Part shown: positions 40,982-51,683 of the stretch, piece after piece | Numbering within the stretch: position 1 is the stretch's first letter | How the letters are laid out: each line of letters begins with the position of its first letter | Assembly: GCA_037953745.1 (NCBI GenBank) | Contig: JBAKBP010000185.1 | Span: 124,001-188,000 of the forward strand | DNA length: 64,000 nt | Reading direction: 5' to 3' | From: Lithodes maja | Lineage: Eukaryota > Arthropoda > Malacostraca > Decapoda > Lithodidae | Position numbers and translations under genes: made by a program | Notes under the pieces: generated by a model | Told to the model about the DNA's origin: nothing | Database searches by the model: none | The model's input: only the letters and a program-made list of their open reading frames with translations

Positions 40982-43755
40982 TACAGTGGAATCTCGTATC
41001 TAACGAATAATAGGTGCCGAAAAAATTGCGTTAGATCCAGATTCGTTAGATATGAATACATAAACTAATGGGAAAAATGGTAATTGGTGCCAAAATTTAT
41101 ACCGAGTCCCCATTTTCACTATTTTTACCCTTCCGAGTGCTATTTTGAGACATAAAATATATTAAAATAATGTAATACTGTACCTGTATATTAATTATCA
41201 GAACAAATAATAATAAACCAACCTGTGAGTGAATAATGAGGTGTGTAGGTTAGACGATGTCTAGGATATCCGAGGCAGGGAGGCTAGGCTACTGGGATGC
41301 GCCGCGCACCTCCTCACCGCCCCTGCCACCTCGCTCTCTCTCCTCCCTCTCTGCCCGTGCCTCTGCCGCCTTCTCTTGTAGTTTCATGACCTTATCTGTC
41401 TCCTGTCTTCTCCTTTCAAGTTCTGCGAATCCAATGAAGTCGTTGGCGTCGATCACATTGGCTGCCTCTTCTTCAAGTTCCAACATCGGTACGGTGTCGT
41501 CTTCCTCCTCATCCATAGCAGCCTCTAATGCTCGGCGTTTGTTGAAGAAGCCCGTGATGAACGTCTGCCTTTTTTCATTAACTTTTTGCCCATATGAATC
41601 GCTCAGATGTTGGCTCAATTTTTGAATTAATGGCAGCACCTGGTTGACCATTTCTGACTCTGATTCTGAAGCACCCCGTAGAAACTCTTCCATATGGGCT
41701 AAGTCGCTAATCTTTCTTGATAGATATCCAGCTGAAATTTTGTTATGCTCTACGGCGTCTACGCATTCCTGTGTTTTGTCCTCCTCAAGATTTAGCTCAA
41801 GGTCTACATCATCGACCATCTCCTCTGCTGATCCACCTTCTTCAGGGCGCAACATTTCGGCAACAAGATCTTCGGTCATCTCGGGAAAACCTGGCGCACG
41901 GATATTCCTGGCCGCCTGCACTGTTTCACGGAGGAGTTTTTCCTTGCGCTGCCTGTTCGCTGACTGTGGTATCTTGTCGGGTAGCAGGGGATGCCAGGCA
42001 TGCCTTATTGTGTCAGTTGTGATTGCTTTCCATGCCTCAACCATGTAATCAATGGCATTCTTGACATTGAATTGTTTCCAGAACTGTTTCACTGATATTA
42101 TTGCACTGTTAGACTCTGTTTCTGTTTCTTCATTCGTTTCCGCTTCGGTTCCTCCTGTTGCCCCCAGCAGCATGTCCTCCTCATCAGAATCCTCGAGTAT
42201 TTCTCTCACTTCATCTTGCGTGTCTGTAGCCTGACGCATCTCATCATACACCCGCTTGTAGTAGATCAACTTTACATTGGCAATTATTTCTTGATCAAGC
42301 GGCTGTATTTTAGATGTGGTGTTTGGGGGCAAGAAACACACCTGTACATGTGGGTGACGGCCAACCAGATAACGTGCATGGCCAGGTGCATTATCCATGA
42401 ACAGTAAAACCTTCCCGTCCAGGTTCAGTTCTCTGCATCTACGGAGGGCATCTGGTACAAACTGCTCATCAAACCACTTAGCAGAGAGCACCATATTCAT
42501 GTATCCCTTGGTGTTAGAGGCCCAGTAGATGTCATCCAGCTTGTTCATATCAGCCCCCTTATAAGCCCGGGGCCACTTGAATTTATATATCACTAGGGGC
42601 TTCATCCGGTGAGTACCTGTGGCATTACAGGTCAATAACACACTCAGCCTATCCTTAGCCATCTTCACGCCAGGTGCCTGCTTTTCTTTTTTGCTGATGA
42701 ATGTTGACTTTGGCGATCTTTTCCAATAGAGACCAGTTCCATCGCAATTGTAGACCTGGTCTAAGCAGTACCCTCCCTCATCAATCACTGCCTGTGCAAC
42801 AGCAGGAAATGAATTGGCTGCAAGTGTGTCTGCAGATGAAAGCTCCCCCTGGTAATTAGCGTGTTTTATCCCAAACCTTTTCTTAAACTTGGCAAACCAT
42901 AAAACAGAAGCAACAAATGGGGCTGGATCTTTGATGTTGTTCTTTTTAATAAGGGTATTGTAGAGAACAAGGGCTTGGTTTATTGTTTGTGGACCATTGA
43001 TGCTTCCCCCATCCTTGAACTTACGTTCTATCCACCTTTCAAGGTAGAACTCCATCTTGGCAACGAGGCGGGTAGACGAAGAATAGTTCGTTAGCACCCT
43101 TTGAGATGCATTAGCATTGCCACTAAAACACGTCTTTGCAACAGCTAGGCTGGCTTTAATTTCAGTTTTCTGTCTCTTAAAGTTACGCACTGTCCCCTCG
43201 GGAAACCCAGTTATTTTCACTATCTCACAGTTCTTTAGGCCTTTGTCAATTAGTTCAATCACTTTCGCTTTATCCTCTGCCGTATATTTATTAAGTTTTT
43301 TTCCAACACGCGTAGCCCTCTTCACTGGAACTTTTGTCTTCCTTTCATGCATGTTTCCATTCTCACCACTCCCTTCTCCAGTACCTGATGCTTGGGTTGA
43401 CATCATGAAAGGCGTAACACACCACCAACTTCGGAAGGTAGAACAAAATGTTGGAGCGAGACGAGCACAACTTTAGAACAGGTCAACTATGGCGCCGCAC
43501 AAACTGGACTGACCTGAACAGTGGCGGGGAGGGAGGGGGGAGGGAGGGACGCTAGGTAGCGTTTAACGCATCAGCAATTGGCGGGAAATTTTTAGGGATT
43601 GGCGGGAAATTTGTAAATTCGATACCGGGCACCCAGAATAATTGCCGTTAGATATGGATTTTGGTTCGTTAGATTGAGATCGGGTAGAGCTCCAATAGGG
43701 TCGTTAGATGCAAATTTGTTAGATCAAAATGCGTTAGATGCGAGATTCCACTGTA
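40982..43755 (-). mobile_element. Tigger/pogo DNA transposon, complete
   Basis: 2770 bp (40984-43753) with termini CAGTGGAATCTCGTATCTAA and, in reverse, CAGTGGAATCTCGCATCTAA, flanked by TA at 40982-40983 and 43754-43755. Subterminal 'cgttagat' motifs repeat at both ends. Contains one intact transposase on the minus strand. Confidence 0.95.
41289..43406 (-). CDS. Tigger/pogo-type transposase
   Basis: 705 codons, uninterrupted. Residues ~40-80 ('YTAEDKAKVIELIDKG', 'EIVKITGFPEGTVRNFKRQK') form a CENP-B/pogo-type helix-turn-helix; ~110-190 is a second Tc5/CENP-B DNA-binding domain ('WFAKFKKRFGIKHA'). The DDE_1 catalytic domain spans ~210-400: Asp222 in 'YNCDGTGLYW', Asp338 in 'LLFMDNAPGHA', Asp371 in 'IQPLDQEI'; the last two are 33 residues apart, in the pogo/Tigger range. 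The C-terminal third is acidic and charged, ending in an Arg/Glu-rich stretch. All catalytic residues and both termini are present, so it may be active or recently so. Start: first Met (43404-43406); a second Met follows directly. Confidence 0.95.
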   Translation of the reverse strand: MMSTQASGTGEGSGENGNMHERKTKVPVKRATRVGKKLNKYTAEDKAKVIELIDKGLKNCEIVKITGFPEGTVRNFKRQKTEIKASLAVAKTCFSGNANASQRVLTNYSSSTRLVAKMEFYLERWIERKFKDGGSINGPQTINQALVLYNTLIKKNNIKDPAPFVASVLWFAKFKKRFGIKHANYQGELSSADTLAANSFPAVAQAVIDEGGYCLDQVYNCDGTGLYWKRSPKSTFISKKEKQAPGVKMAKDRLSVLLTCNATGTHRMKPLVIYKFKWPRAYKGADMNKLDDIYWASNTKGYMNMVLSAKWFDEQFVPDALRRCRELNLDGKVLLFMDNAPGHARYLVGRHPHVQVCFLPPNTTSKIQPLDQEIIANVKLIYYKRVYDEMRQATDTQDEVREILEDSDEEDMLLGATGGTEAETNEETETESNSAIISVKQFWKQFNVKNAIDYMVEAWKAITTDTIRHAWHPLLPDKIPQSANRQRKEKLLRETVQAARNIRAPGFPEMTEDLVAEMLRPEEGGSAEEMVDDVDLELNLEEDKTQECVDAVEHNKISAGYLSRKISDLAHMEEFLRGASESESEMVNQVLPLIQKLSQHLSDSYGQKVNEKRQTFITGFFNKRRALEAAMDEEEDDTVPMLELEEEAANVIDANDFIGFAELERRRQETDKVMKLQEKAAEARAEREERERGGRGGEEVRGASQ

Positions 43756-44014
43756 GTGAGTTTTTGTGCAGTGTAATAGTATATGCGTCTAAGAAAGTAT
43801 GTATATGGACTAATTTTCACTTGTAAGCCTGTGAAGTAAGATCTTTCGTCTGGCTGGCCTACGAACGTGCCATTCAAGAAGCCACTTTCCACAGAGCCTC
43901 CAACTATTATGTTTTATCTCGTTTGTTCGTATCATACGAGCCTCGGCTCTATAGCTGCAGTGTCTTAGTGTTCTGTAAATATGTTTTCAAAGTGTAATTC
44001 GTCGGGTTTTTCCC
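43756..44014. other. Short spacer; no feature
   Basis: 260 bp between the Tigger and piggyBac elements; nothing recognised. Confidence 0.5.
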
Positions 44015-44431
44015 TTAACCCTCCAGCCCCGGGGGCTATAGCTTGCGACTGTGCTGCTGTACCGGGGGTTTTGACAATTTTTGGCCTATGTTAACTACTC
44101 TGTAAGTGAATGAATATGGCATGTAATGTTGTGAATAAAAAAGAATAATGTTCCACAAACCTTCCTCTGTCGAATGGCGTTGAGTAGAGGTCTCTAGCCC
44201 CTCTGGTTGCATAATGGTGAGCGCGGGAAGACAAGTGCTTTTTTATGCGGGAAATTCCTCCCGCGTCCGAAAGCGTCGGCCCGGCCATGGCTACGACGCA
44301 CCTAGCCGCTCGCCGCGCCAAAGTATTTATCTCCCTTAGACGATTTTAGTGTTTGATATTGAGAATGTGATGTTTATTTGATATTTTCTAGTTATTTTGA
44401 GGCCAATTATATAAAATATGTTTATTAGGGT

Positions 44432-45130
44432 ATCACTTTCACTGATATTGGTAATTTTCACTCGATACCGTACATTTTATTAGTAATTGAGGTATGTTAT
44501 TGTTGTATTAGGCACTGATTATTCGTTATCACAGGTGTTTATTATACTTTGGCCATCAAATATTAGGTCTTGTGTCACTTTCACTTTGACAAATATGCTT
44601 TAGAGAGTGTCACTGTCACTGATAATGCTAATTTTCACTCGATACCGTACATTTTATTAGTAATTGAGGTAGGTTATTGTTGTATTAGGCACTGATAATT
44701 CGTTATCACAGGTGTTTATTATACTTTGGCCATCAAATCTTAGGTCTTGTGTCACTTTCACTTTGACAAATATGCTTTAGAGAGTGTCACTGTCACTGAT
44801 AATGCTAATTTTCACTCGATACCGTACATTTTATTAGTAATTGAGGTAGGTTATTGTTGTATTAGGCACTGATTATTCGTTATCACAGGTGTTTATTATA
44901 CTTTGGCCATCAAATCTTAGGTCTTGTGTCACTTTCACTTTGACAAATATGCTTTAGAGAGTGTCACTGTCACTGATAATGCTCATTTTCACTCGATACC
45001 GTACATTTTATTAGTAATTGAGGTAGGTTATTGTTGTATTAGGTACTGATTATTCGTTATCACAGGTGTTTATTATACTTTGGCCATCAAATCTTAGGTC
45101 TTGTGTCACTTTCACTTAGTTATATGATTT
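44432..45130. repeat. 177 bp minisatellite in piggyBac B
   Basis: 'ctcgataccgta' recurs at 44461, 44638, 44815 and 44992, exactly 177 bp apart: about four units downstream of the transposase stop. Element A has this sequence once (about 31320-31490). Units are nearly identical, so the expansion is recent. Confidence 0.93.
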
Positions 45131-45386
45131 GTAAACGTTTTATATACAATTTATTGTGTCTTTTTTCACTGATTTATATATTTCTATAGGTTCTAATCAT
45201 ATGAATGTCACTTGGTATATACATATGTGTCACTTTCACATATTATTATGGTGGAATTGTATTTGTATAAATTTTCTCATAATACTTGACTTTTTTATTA
45301 TAATACATTGGTTTTCTTCCACTTTTTGCCTATATATAATTATAGTGTACATATTGTCATTTTATTTGGCAATTTCAGTATGATTA

Positions 45387-48287
45387 TTAGAACTCCAGCT
45401 TGGAGTGGTAATCAGAGAAGCACTCTACAGCACAGAGTGCCACCTTGCACGCCACACACTCCGTGGTTGACTTTCTACCTGGGTGCGGCCTCACCCTGCT
45501 GTGGTAGCAGACATGGCACCGCTTCTGCTGTGTTCTTCCTGCTGCATTCTGAGGCAGGAAACCAAGCTTGTGCCTAAGCATGTATGGACCAGACTGCAAG
45601 CGGTCGAGAACGGCGGGCCCAGGATGTGCCACTGCCCTCTGTGGCGTAGCATACTTCTCCAGGAGCTCCGTCAACACCTGCTTTTGGAACCTCCGCAGGC
45701 TATTGAACTTCAGGGGTGGGTTCTCATTCCGAAGCCTGTATATATTATAGGCATTCAGAACTGACATGTCCACCATATGCAGAAAGAACTTTTTGTACCA
45801 TCTGCACGAGGTACGCAGGCAGTCAATGAAGCCTATCTGCATGTCGGACTTGTCCACCAGCCTCATGTTGATGTTGTAGTCCAGGACAGCATCGGGCTTG
45901 GTCACCCTGGCCTGGGTGCGGCGATCCACCTTGCCAGTCTCCACCATTTCCCCCTTGTGGATGGTGGTCAGGAGGTTGACCTTCCGCTGGTCGTGCCAGT
46001 GGATAGCCAGAATGGGCCCCGACTTCTTCTTGAAGACATCACCTTTTTTGGTCTTTGGAGGGAAAGGTGGCATGCCCTTCCTTTTCCCTCGTACTGTGCC
46101 TACAGTCCCCGTCTTGCGCTCATGCAGGTACTGTGAGAGAGTGGGGGACGTGTAATAGTTGTCCGTGTAGAGGACGTGATTCTTATGGAAGTAGCGGTCC
46201 ATCATGGCTTGCACCACTGCTCCGCCAAAGCCAATGAGGGGGTCCACAAGCACGTCCCCTTCCTTCCCGCTGTAGACCAGGAAGTCCAGGACATAGCCAG
46301 TTTGGCAGTCGCACAGCACAAAGAATTTTATGCCAAAGCGATGTCTTTTTGAGGGGATGTACTGCCGGAAGCTGAGTTTTCCCCGGAACAGCACAAGAGA
46401 CTCGTCAATGACGACCTTGCGGAAGGGCTTGAAGTAGGAGGTGAAGCGTTCTCGCATCATCTCATACAACGTCCTAATCTTCCACAGCTTGTCTGGGCGG
46501 TGGACGTCGGTGTTGGTGACAAGATGGAGCGCTGCGAGGATATCAAGGTACCGGTCGCGAGCCATATATTTCCCGAAGGCAGGGGTGGAAATCAGATCAT
46601 TGGTGATCCAATAGTCAGGCAACCTATGCTTCTTGACATGAGGCATTAGCATGGTGAGTGCCAGGAACACCATGAATTCTTTATGAGTCACTGGGGTCCA
46701 CTTCCTCATATGGCCCTTGGTCACCTTGCCCAAAAAGTGGACCTGGAATTGGTGCTGCTTGTTTGTCTCTTTGACAACATAGCCTACCACCTCCTCATCA
46801 AAGAATGCCTCAAATAGTTCGTGTGGTGGAGCATTGGGGCCTGCAGGAAAATTGGGGGTAATGCCTGAACCCTCCAGTACCTCATCAAAAGCTGGCACAT
46901 CAGGGTTGTATACATCCCCATCAACTACGTCTTGCCACTGAAAAACGTAGAATGGGTCTTGTCTACGCTGATGAGGAGCTCCAACTGGTGGCCCAGCACG
47001 CCCACGGCCAACTCGGGAGGCGCGCGCCCTAGGGCGGCGAGGGCGTCGGCCAGGGCGGCGGGCAGCAAGACGGGCAGCACGACGCCGGGCCAAGCGGGTG
47101 GGTCGAGGGTCGTCGATGTCCATATATTCATCGTCAGAGTGGTCATCTTGCCCTGACGGTGGACCTATGTAATCATGGCCAGAGTCTTCAGAGAGGTGCC
47201 CTTCATCATCAGTGTCGCCCACATAATCTGGCGGGGAACCAGTGATGCGTGGGCGGCGTGCGGGTGGGCGAGGTGGGGAAGGAGTGGCAGGTGAGGCTGT
47301 GTCCTCCCGAGGTCCCGGGCTCCTTGGCCTGCGACGAGTGACAGAAAGCAATGATTGACTTTCACTAGGCCCAGGTATTGGTGATGCGAGCTCAAAGACT
47401 TCTGCAGGAAGACATGTTGAAGGCGGGAGAGGTGGGGAGGACCGTGGGGAAAGTTGCGGGGACAGTTGCGGGGACGTATGGCTGGGGCCGGCCGTGGTGG
47501 ACGCCGCCGCGGGAGCCTCGAACAAAACTCTCTTACTTTTCTTACTTTTCTTAGTATATTTTCTACCTTTCCCCTTTTCGGCAAGAGTATGTCTCCTGTC
47601 GGGGAACCTAGGAGGCAAATAGGCCGAAAGTGGGGGGTCCTCAACCCTTGGCAATGGTGGGGGTGGTGGGGAAGAATGCGGGGCATCCGGGTCATCTTGG
47701 GTGGCGTGGGTAGATAAGGGAGACAATGGCGGTCGAGAAGGGTCACCACGCTGACCCTCACTCACAGCCTCATCCTCACCAAGTATTTTTGCTTGTTCCC
47801 TAGCTGCCGCGGCCGCCTTCTCAAGTATTTTTTGCTTGTAGAAATGTAGCTTGAAAGGCGATTTACCTGGGGAAGGGCTTGGAGTCGTGTCACTTATGCG
47901 AAATTTGGGGAGTGACCTTGAACTCTCCCACTCACTCACTCTCTCAAGTTCACTGTCTTTAGGTAAACCAGCTTCCTCAACAACTGGTACTTCACCTTCA
48001 TCACTCTCATCACTGTAAAATTCTCTCGCAAATCCCAGGAATTGTTCTTTTTTTTCACTCTCATGGCCATAATCACTCGACTTATAATTACTGGAGTGGT
48101 CACTCACTTCTTCATCAATCTTATGCTTGGCATCAGCTTTCTCATAAAGTCTCAAAGTCGTCTCAATACCTCCGGGAGATAACACATTTAGGCGATGGCG
48201 TCGGGGTAAGGCACGACGCACTAGCAAGGGCGTCGTAGGAAGCCCGATGTCGGACACGGCGGAATCACTATTTGGTGTACTGTCCAT
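45387..48287 (-). CDS. piggyBac transposase, full length
   Basis: 966 codons from the Met at 48285-48287, which aligns with the start in element A; an in-frame extension to 48458 gives 1023 codons but falls in less conserved sequence. Residues 1-~430 are a long low-complexity arm: acidic and Ser-rich, then Pro-rich, then an Arg-rich block. The piggyBac DDE domain follows. Catalytic Asp fall at about 628 ('KVVIDESLVLFRG'), 709 ('VLYTDNYYTSP') and 812 ('MRLVDKSDMQIGF'); spacings of 81 and 103 are near those of the insect enzyme. The C-terminus (~921-958) is the Cys-rich domain ('CHVCYHSRVRPH', 'CVACKVALCAVECFSDYH'). The protein is over 300 residues longer than typical piggyBac because of the arm. 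No stops or missing catalytic residues: potentially active. Confidence 0.94.
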   Translation of the reverse strand: MDSTPNSDSAVSDIGLPTTPLLVRRALPRRHRLNVLSPGGIETTLRLYEKADAKHKIDEEVSDHSSNYKSSDYGHESEKKEQFLGFAREFYSDESDEGEVPVVEEAGLPKDSELERVSEWESSRSLPKFRISDTTPSPSPGKSPFKLHFYKQKILEKAAAAAREQAKILGEDEAVSEGQRGDPSRPPLSPLSTHATQDDPDAPHSSPPPPPLPRVEDPPLSAYLPPRFPDRRHTLAEKGKGRKYTKKSKKSKRVLFEAPAAASTTAGPSHTSPQLSPQLSPRSSPPLPPSTCLPAEVFELASPIPGPSESQSLLSVTRRRPRSPGPREDTASPATPSPPRPPARRPRITGSPPDYVGDTDDEGHLSEDSGHDYIGPPSGQDDHSDDEYMDIDDPRPTRLARRRAARLAARRPGRRPRRPRARASRVGRGRAGPPVGAPHQRRQDPFYVFQWQDVVDGDVYNPDVPAFDEVLEGSGITPNFPAGPNAPPHELFEAFFDEEVVGYVVKETNKQHQFQVHFLGKVTKGHMRKWTPVTHKEFMVFLALTMLMPHVKKHRLPDYWITNDLISTPAFGKYMARDRYLDILAALHLVTNTDVHRPDKLWKIRTLYEMMRERFTSYFKPFRKVVIDESLVLFRGKLSFRQYIPSKRHRFGIKFFVLCDCQTGYVLDFLVYSGKEGDVLVDPLIGFGGAVVQAMMDRYFHKNHVLYTDNYYTSPTLSQYLHERKTGTVGTVRGKRKGMPPFPPKTKKGDVFKKKSGPILAIHWHDQRKVNLLTTIHKGEMVETGKVDRRTQARVTKPDAVLDYNINMRLVDKSDMQIGFIDCLRTSCRWYKKFFLHMVDMSVLNAYNIYRLRNENPPLKFNSLRRFQKQVLTELLEKYATPQRAVAHPGPAVLDRLQSGPYMLRHKLGFLPQNAAGRTQQKRCHVCYHSRVRPHPGRKSTTECVACKVALCAVECFSDYHSKLEF

Positions 48288-48480
48288 GATGGCGTCGGGG
48301 TAGGTACTGTTGTTGTGGCGTCGTTTACGCCGGGTGGCGCCACCTACCGTCCCATGATACCAAAATTTACGCGCGGCTTTCGAAAAGCAAGCATGCAAGC
48401 AAGGGGCGTACAAGAGGCCATCCGGGTTGCGCGGGCCGAGTTTATTATGGGCGTACAAGAGGTCATCCGGGTTGGAGGGG

Positions 48481-49157
48481 TTAACCCGTTGAGCCCCGGC
48501 TAGTTATAATATTTTGTTCACCCCAGTCCCAAGCCATTTTCACTTATTTTTTTTTTTTTTTGCTAAAATGGAAGACAAGGATGAGAAATGAAAAAAAAAA
48601 AAAAAAATCACCTCTGATATTTTTTTTGGGGGGGGGGGGGGGGCGGCCACAAAATTTTTTTTTGAGCCAAAATGGAAGAGAATGGTGAGAAATGAAGAAA
48701 AAAATACAAAAAAACTCACCTCGGTCATTTGTGGGGCGGGGGGGGGGGGGGGGGGGGGTCGAAAGTTTGTCTCCCCCGCATGACCACCCGCCCGGGAGCA
48801 CTAGGGTGAAAACTGAGTATGGCATTGTACGGCATACATCCTAAGGAGTGTCTCACATAAATCTCAAGCCTCTAGCTCCCATACGACCGGAGTAATGAAG
48901 GTTCAAAGTGGCGGTGAACTAAGGGTGTAAAGTATCCCCACTAAGCCCACCACCACCGGCTGTCTTGGCCTGCTCACACCTACCGGCCCGGCTCCCACAC
49001 ACACTACGGTACCTCCCCCTCCTATTCTCCCACCATTTCCTACCTTACGAGCCACGTAAATGATTTTAATATGCCGGACGCACGTGTTGCGTCGCTGGGA
49101 GTTGGTGATAACAAACTGCCGACGCATCATGTGCGACGCTGGGTCTCAATGGGTTAA
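48481..49157. mobile_element. Non-autonomous TTAA element C
   Basis: About 677 bp from TTAACCCGTTGAGCCCCGGC to a right end that in reverse reads TTAACCCATTGAGACCCAGC, TTAA at both ends. Termini resemble those of piggyBac A ('ccccggctag'), so it is likely a piggyBac derivative. The core has two ~115 bp units of 'aaaatggaagacaaggatg' type with long A, T and G runs (G runs of about 17 at 48630 and 48740). No coding capacity. Confidence 0.75.
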
Positions 49158-49584
49158 GTGTCAGTTTTATATAAAAGTGCCCTATCTTTTTAACTGTGTC
49201 GGCTGACAGTAACCTCTGGTTGTGCCCTGGCCAGGGTTTACTCATCACGCCATCGAAAATTGTTTATTAGGGCCAAAGTGCTTTCAATATTTACATTCAA
49301 GTCTCTTTAAATTAATTCTTTTAGTTTTCACTCTAGTCGTTCACGAGTCCCTCATTATATTTATTACTTTCAAGTTTTTGTCACATGACAGTGTTCCTAT
49401 AAACCAGCATTACATCAGCTAATGATCAATATTTGATGATATGAAATAACCTACGAGTTCTGCTCATCTAAACACTCGTATATATAATTTTATTTTCCAA
49501 GTTATCATGAGCTCCTACTCCCAATGAGTACCCATAATAATATCATAATTTCCCTTGTCCCACTACGATGTAAAAATGTCGTAA
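49158..49584. other. No gene
   Basis: AT-rich sequence, nothing recognised. Confidence 0.5.
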
Positions 49585-50131
49585 GACATGCGGATAATAT
49601 TCCAGTTACCCAGGTAATCTAGACCCATCACAAAAGGGTCGGGTACCAAGGCCCGGACACCGGGACCGCCAGCAGGGTGGCAGTCCCGAGTGCCCGATTA
49701 GGCGGGAGACACCAGAATACCATTCAATACCAAATTCCCGGTTCCCGAGTCATTATCTCAACAAACCCCGGTCCCCAAGGCCCGGGTATCAAGACTGCCG
49801 GGTGTGGAGACACCCCCAGGTAGCCTACCCAGACAGGCGGACAACATCATGATACCATATACTCACAATTTCCCCGGTTATCCTAGACCTCATCTCGATG
49901 AAGCTCGGACACCAAGGCCCGGCTACCGGGACTACCGAGTATGGCGAAAGTCCCGGGTACCCGGATGGGCGGGAAAGACAACACTACCATACATTTATAC
50001 CCCAAGACCCCGGGGTATTTTCCTAGGACTTTTCTTAATAAAGTCAGAGCACCAAGACCCGGGTACCAGAACTACCAAGTATAGCACCAGTCCCTAGTAC
50101 CCAGATGGTCCAGGAACACAATATTACCATT
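49585..50131. repeat. Degenerate ~135 bp satellite, four units
   Basis: Four diverged units of about 135 bp start near 49585, 49721, 49859 and 49997. Each carries a version of 'caccaaggcccgg', 'accgggactaccgagtat', 'agtcccgggtacccggat' and ends with '(a)ataccat'. DIRS copy 2 inserted after the last 'taccat'. Sequence after 58173 ('aataccgaacggttttatga', 'acacccggccgg') may be a further unit. Confidence 0.65.
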
Positions 50132-50431
50132 TGTTAGTAGTCTTGGCAAATCCAACGTCAAGGCTATTAACCTAATTGCAATGACGACTTGTCTATTTTG
50201 ACTGCTATGTCGTCATTCCAACCGCGGTTAAAAAGAAAACGTCTAGAGTCTACTCCTTATCTTGCTCTAGGAGACGTTGTACATTAACCAAAACTACCAC
50301 CGAAGGTGAAAAAAGCATAGAAGAGAAGAAAAAGGGGTTTACCTTAGTTACCGCTTAAGGCCCTTCCCGTGTTCCGTCATGTGCAGATCCCTGTCGAACG
50401 TGCGCATGAGCGACCCTCTCTTGTCATCATT

Positions 50432-51683
50432 TTTTCACGCGCTCCATTGAATGAAGTCGCTTTTGTTGTGCTCCTTTAATTCACCCTGTTTAGGTTAGTT
50501 TCGGCTTATCTGGCCTTCTTTTTTGTTAGACAGATGTTACGTGATCTAGGGCACACGTAAATGGGCTCCTAAGTGTGTATAATGGAGACGCGTGTGGAAA
50601 TAGCTTACCGAAGGTACGGGGGCACCTGGCGTTCCTCGTATTTGTTTTTCATTCTTTCTCTTTTCATATTCTTTTTTCCTGTTAGTCTGGGCATGGTTTC
50701 GCTTTTAGCTTCATTTAGCCTAGCTCGTTTTCTCATTCAGGAATTGCTATGCCCCTATGAGTTCTCATTTTTTTCATAGCCTAGGTGTACAGTTGGTTCA
50801 CAATCTGAGATTTCGTGGTGGCGGTGCTGTTTGTAGGGTTTGTGTCGGCCGCATCAATAGCGTTATTCCCGAGTCCCCCCTTTCGAGCCTTCACTGTGTC
50901 TCAACGGCCTGGGCGCTTGGTGGTTCGTGATATCCAGGGGTACCCCACGGGGGCCTCTCCCTCACACCACAGGGTTTTTCGCCCCTGACACACTCTCTAC
51001 TCACGGCTAGGCCACCCTTTTTCTCGCCAGTTTCATTTATTGGTTTTTGTGTTCCCTTCCTGTTTTCACCTCCATCCTTTCATAGCCTTTTGCCCAATCC
51101 TGGGGTACCCCACGGGGGCCCCTGTTTGTGCCAAACCACCCAACCTGCCACTTCTCCTCATGGGCTTTGCTCTATCTCTGTGGGTTGGGTGGTTCCTGGG
51201 GGATGTGCCTCCTCTCCCCTGGTGTGTCTTCCTTGCCTCTCCCTTGACCGGTTGAGTCAGGATATTATTAAGGAAGACACTGCTCAGCTTGATGGTCATC
51301 GTCGCTTGGAGTTCATAAGGAGTTGACGCTTGTTTGCGGGCCTTTTTTGGTTTTCCTAGACGCTCCTCTCGCTTTTTCGGCACCGGACCATCTCGGCCGG
51401 TCCCGCAAATTTGCGGAGTGCTCGATTCGGTCCTCTGGGACATTTCGGCTCCCCGCAAATTTGCGGAGATCGCTGGGGGGTCCCGCGGAGATGTGGGGGG
51501 GTTGTGTCGGTACGGTTATACCTCCATTGGCCCGCAAATTTGCGGTTATAGTTGGCTTTCACTGTTGACCTTTTTTATGTCATATTGTTGCCTGATACTA
51601 TATTGGTGTATGCACTTTACTGGTGTTATAGGCCCTGCATGTAAGATGTTGAGTGGTGGTTAACACTTTCTCCATCTTTGCAG
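50432..51683 (+). other. DIRS copy 2, 5' leader
   Basis: Counterpart of the copy 1 leader, with the empty piggyBac site at 50476-50479, three perfect CCGCAAATTTGCGG palindromes (51403-51416, 51453-51466, 51532-51545) and the splice-acceptor-like TTTGCAG ending at 51683. Confidence 0.65.

Larger units (their letters stand above)
44015..48484 (-). mobile_element. piggyBac element B, complete
   Basis: TTAA at 44015-44018 and 48481-48484; termini TTAACCCTCCAGCCCCGG and, in reverse, TTAACCCCTCCAACCCGG. It holds a full-length transposase on the minus strand and a 177 bp minisatellite near the left end. It shares its right TTAA with the non-autonomous element at 48481-49157. Confidence 0.9.

Noticed and set aside
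48540..48825. Pro-rich minus frames with poly-Phe
   Set aside because: Products of the G and A runs in element C.
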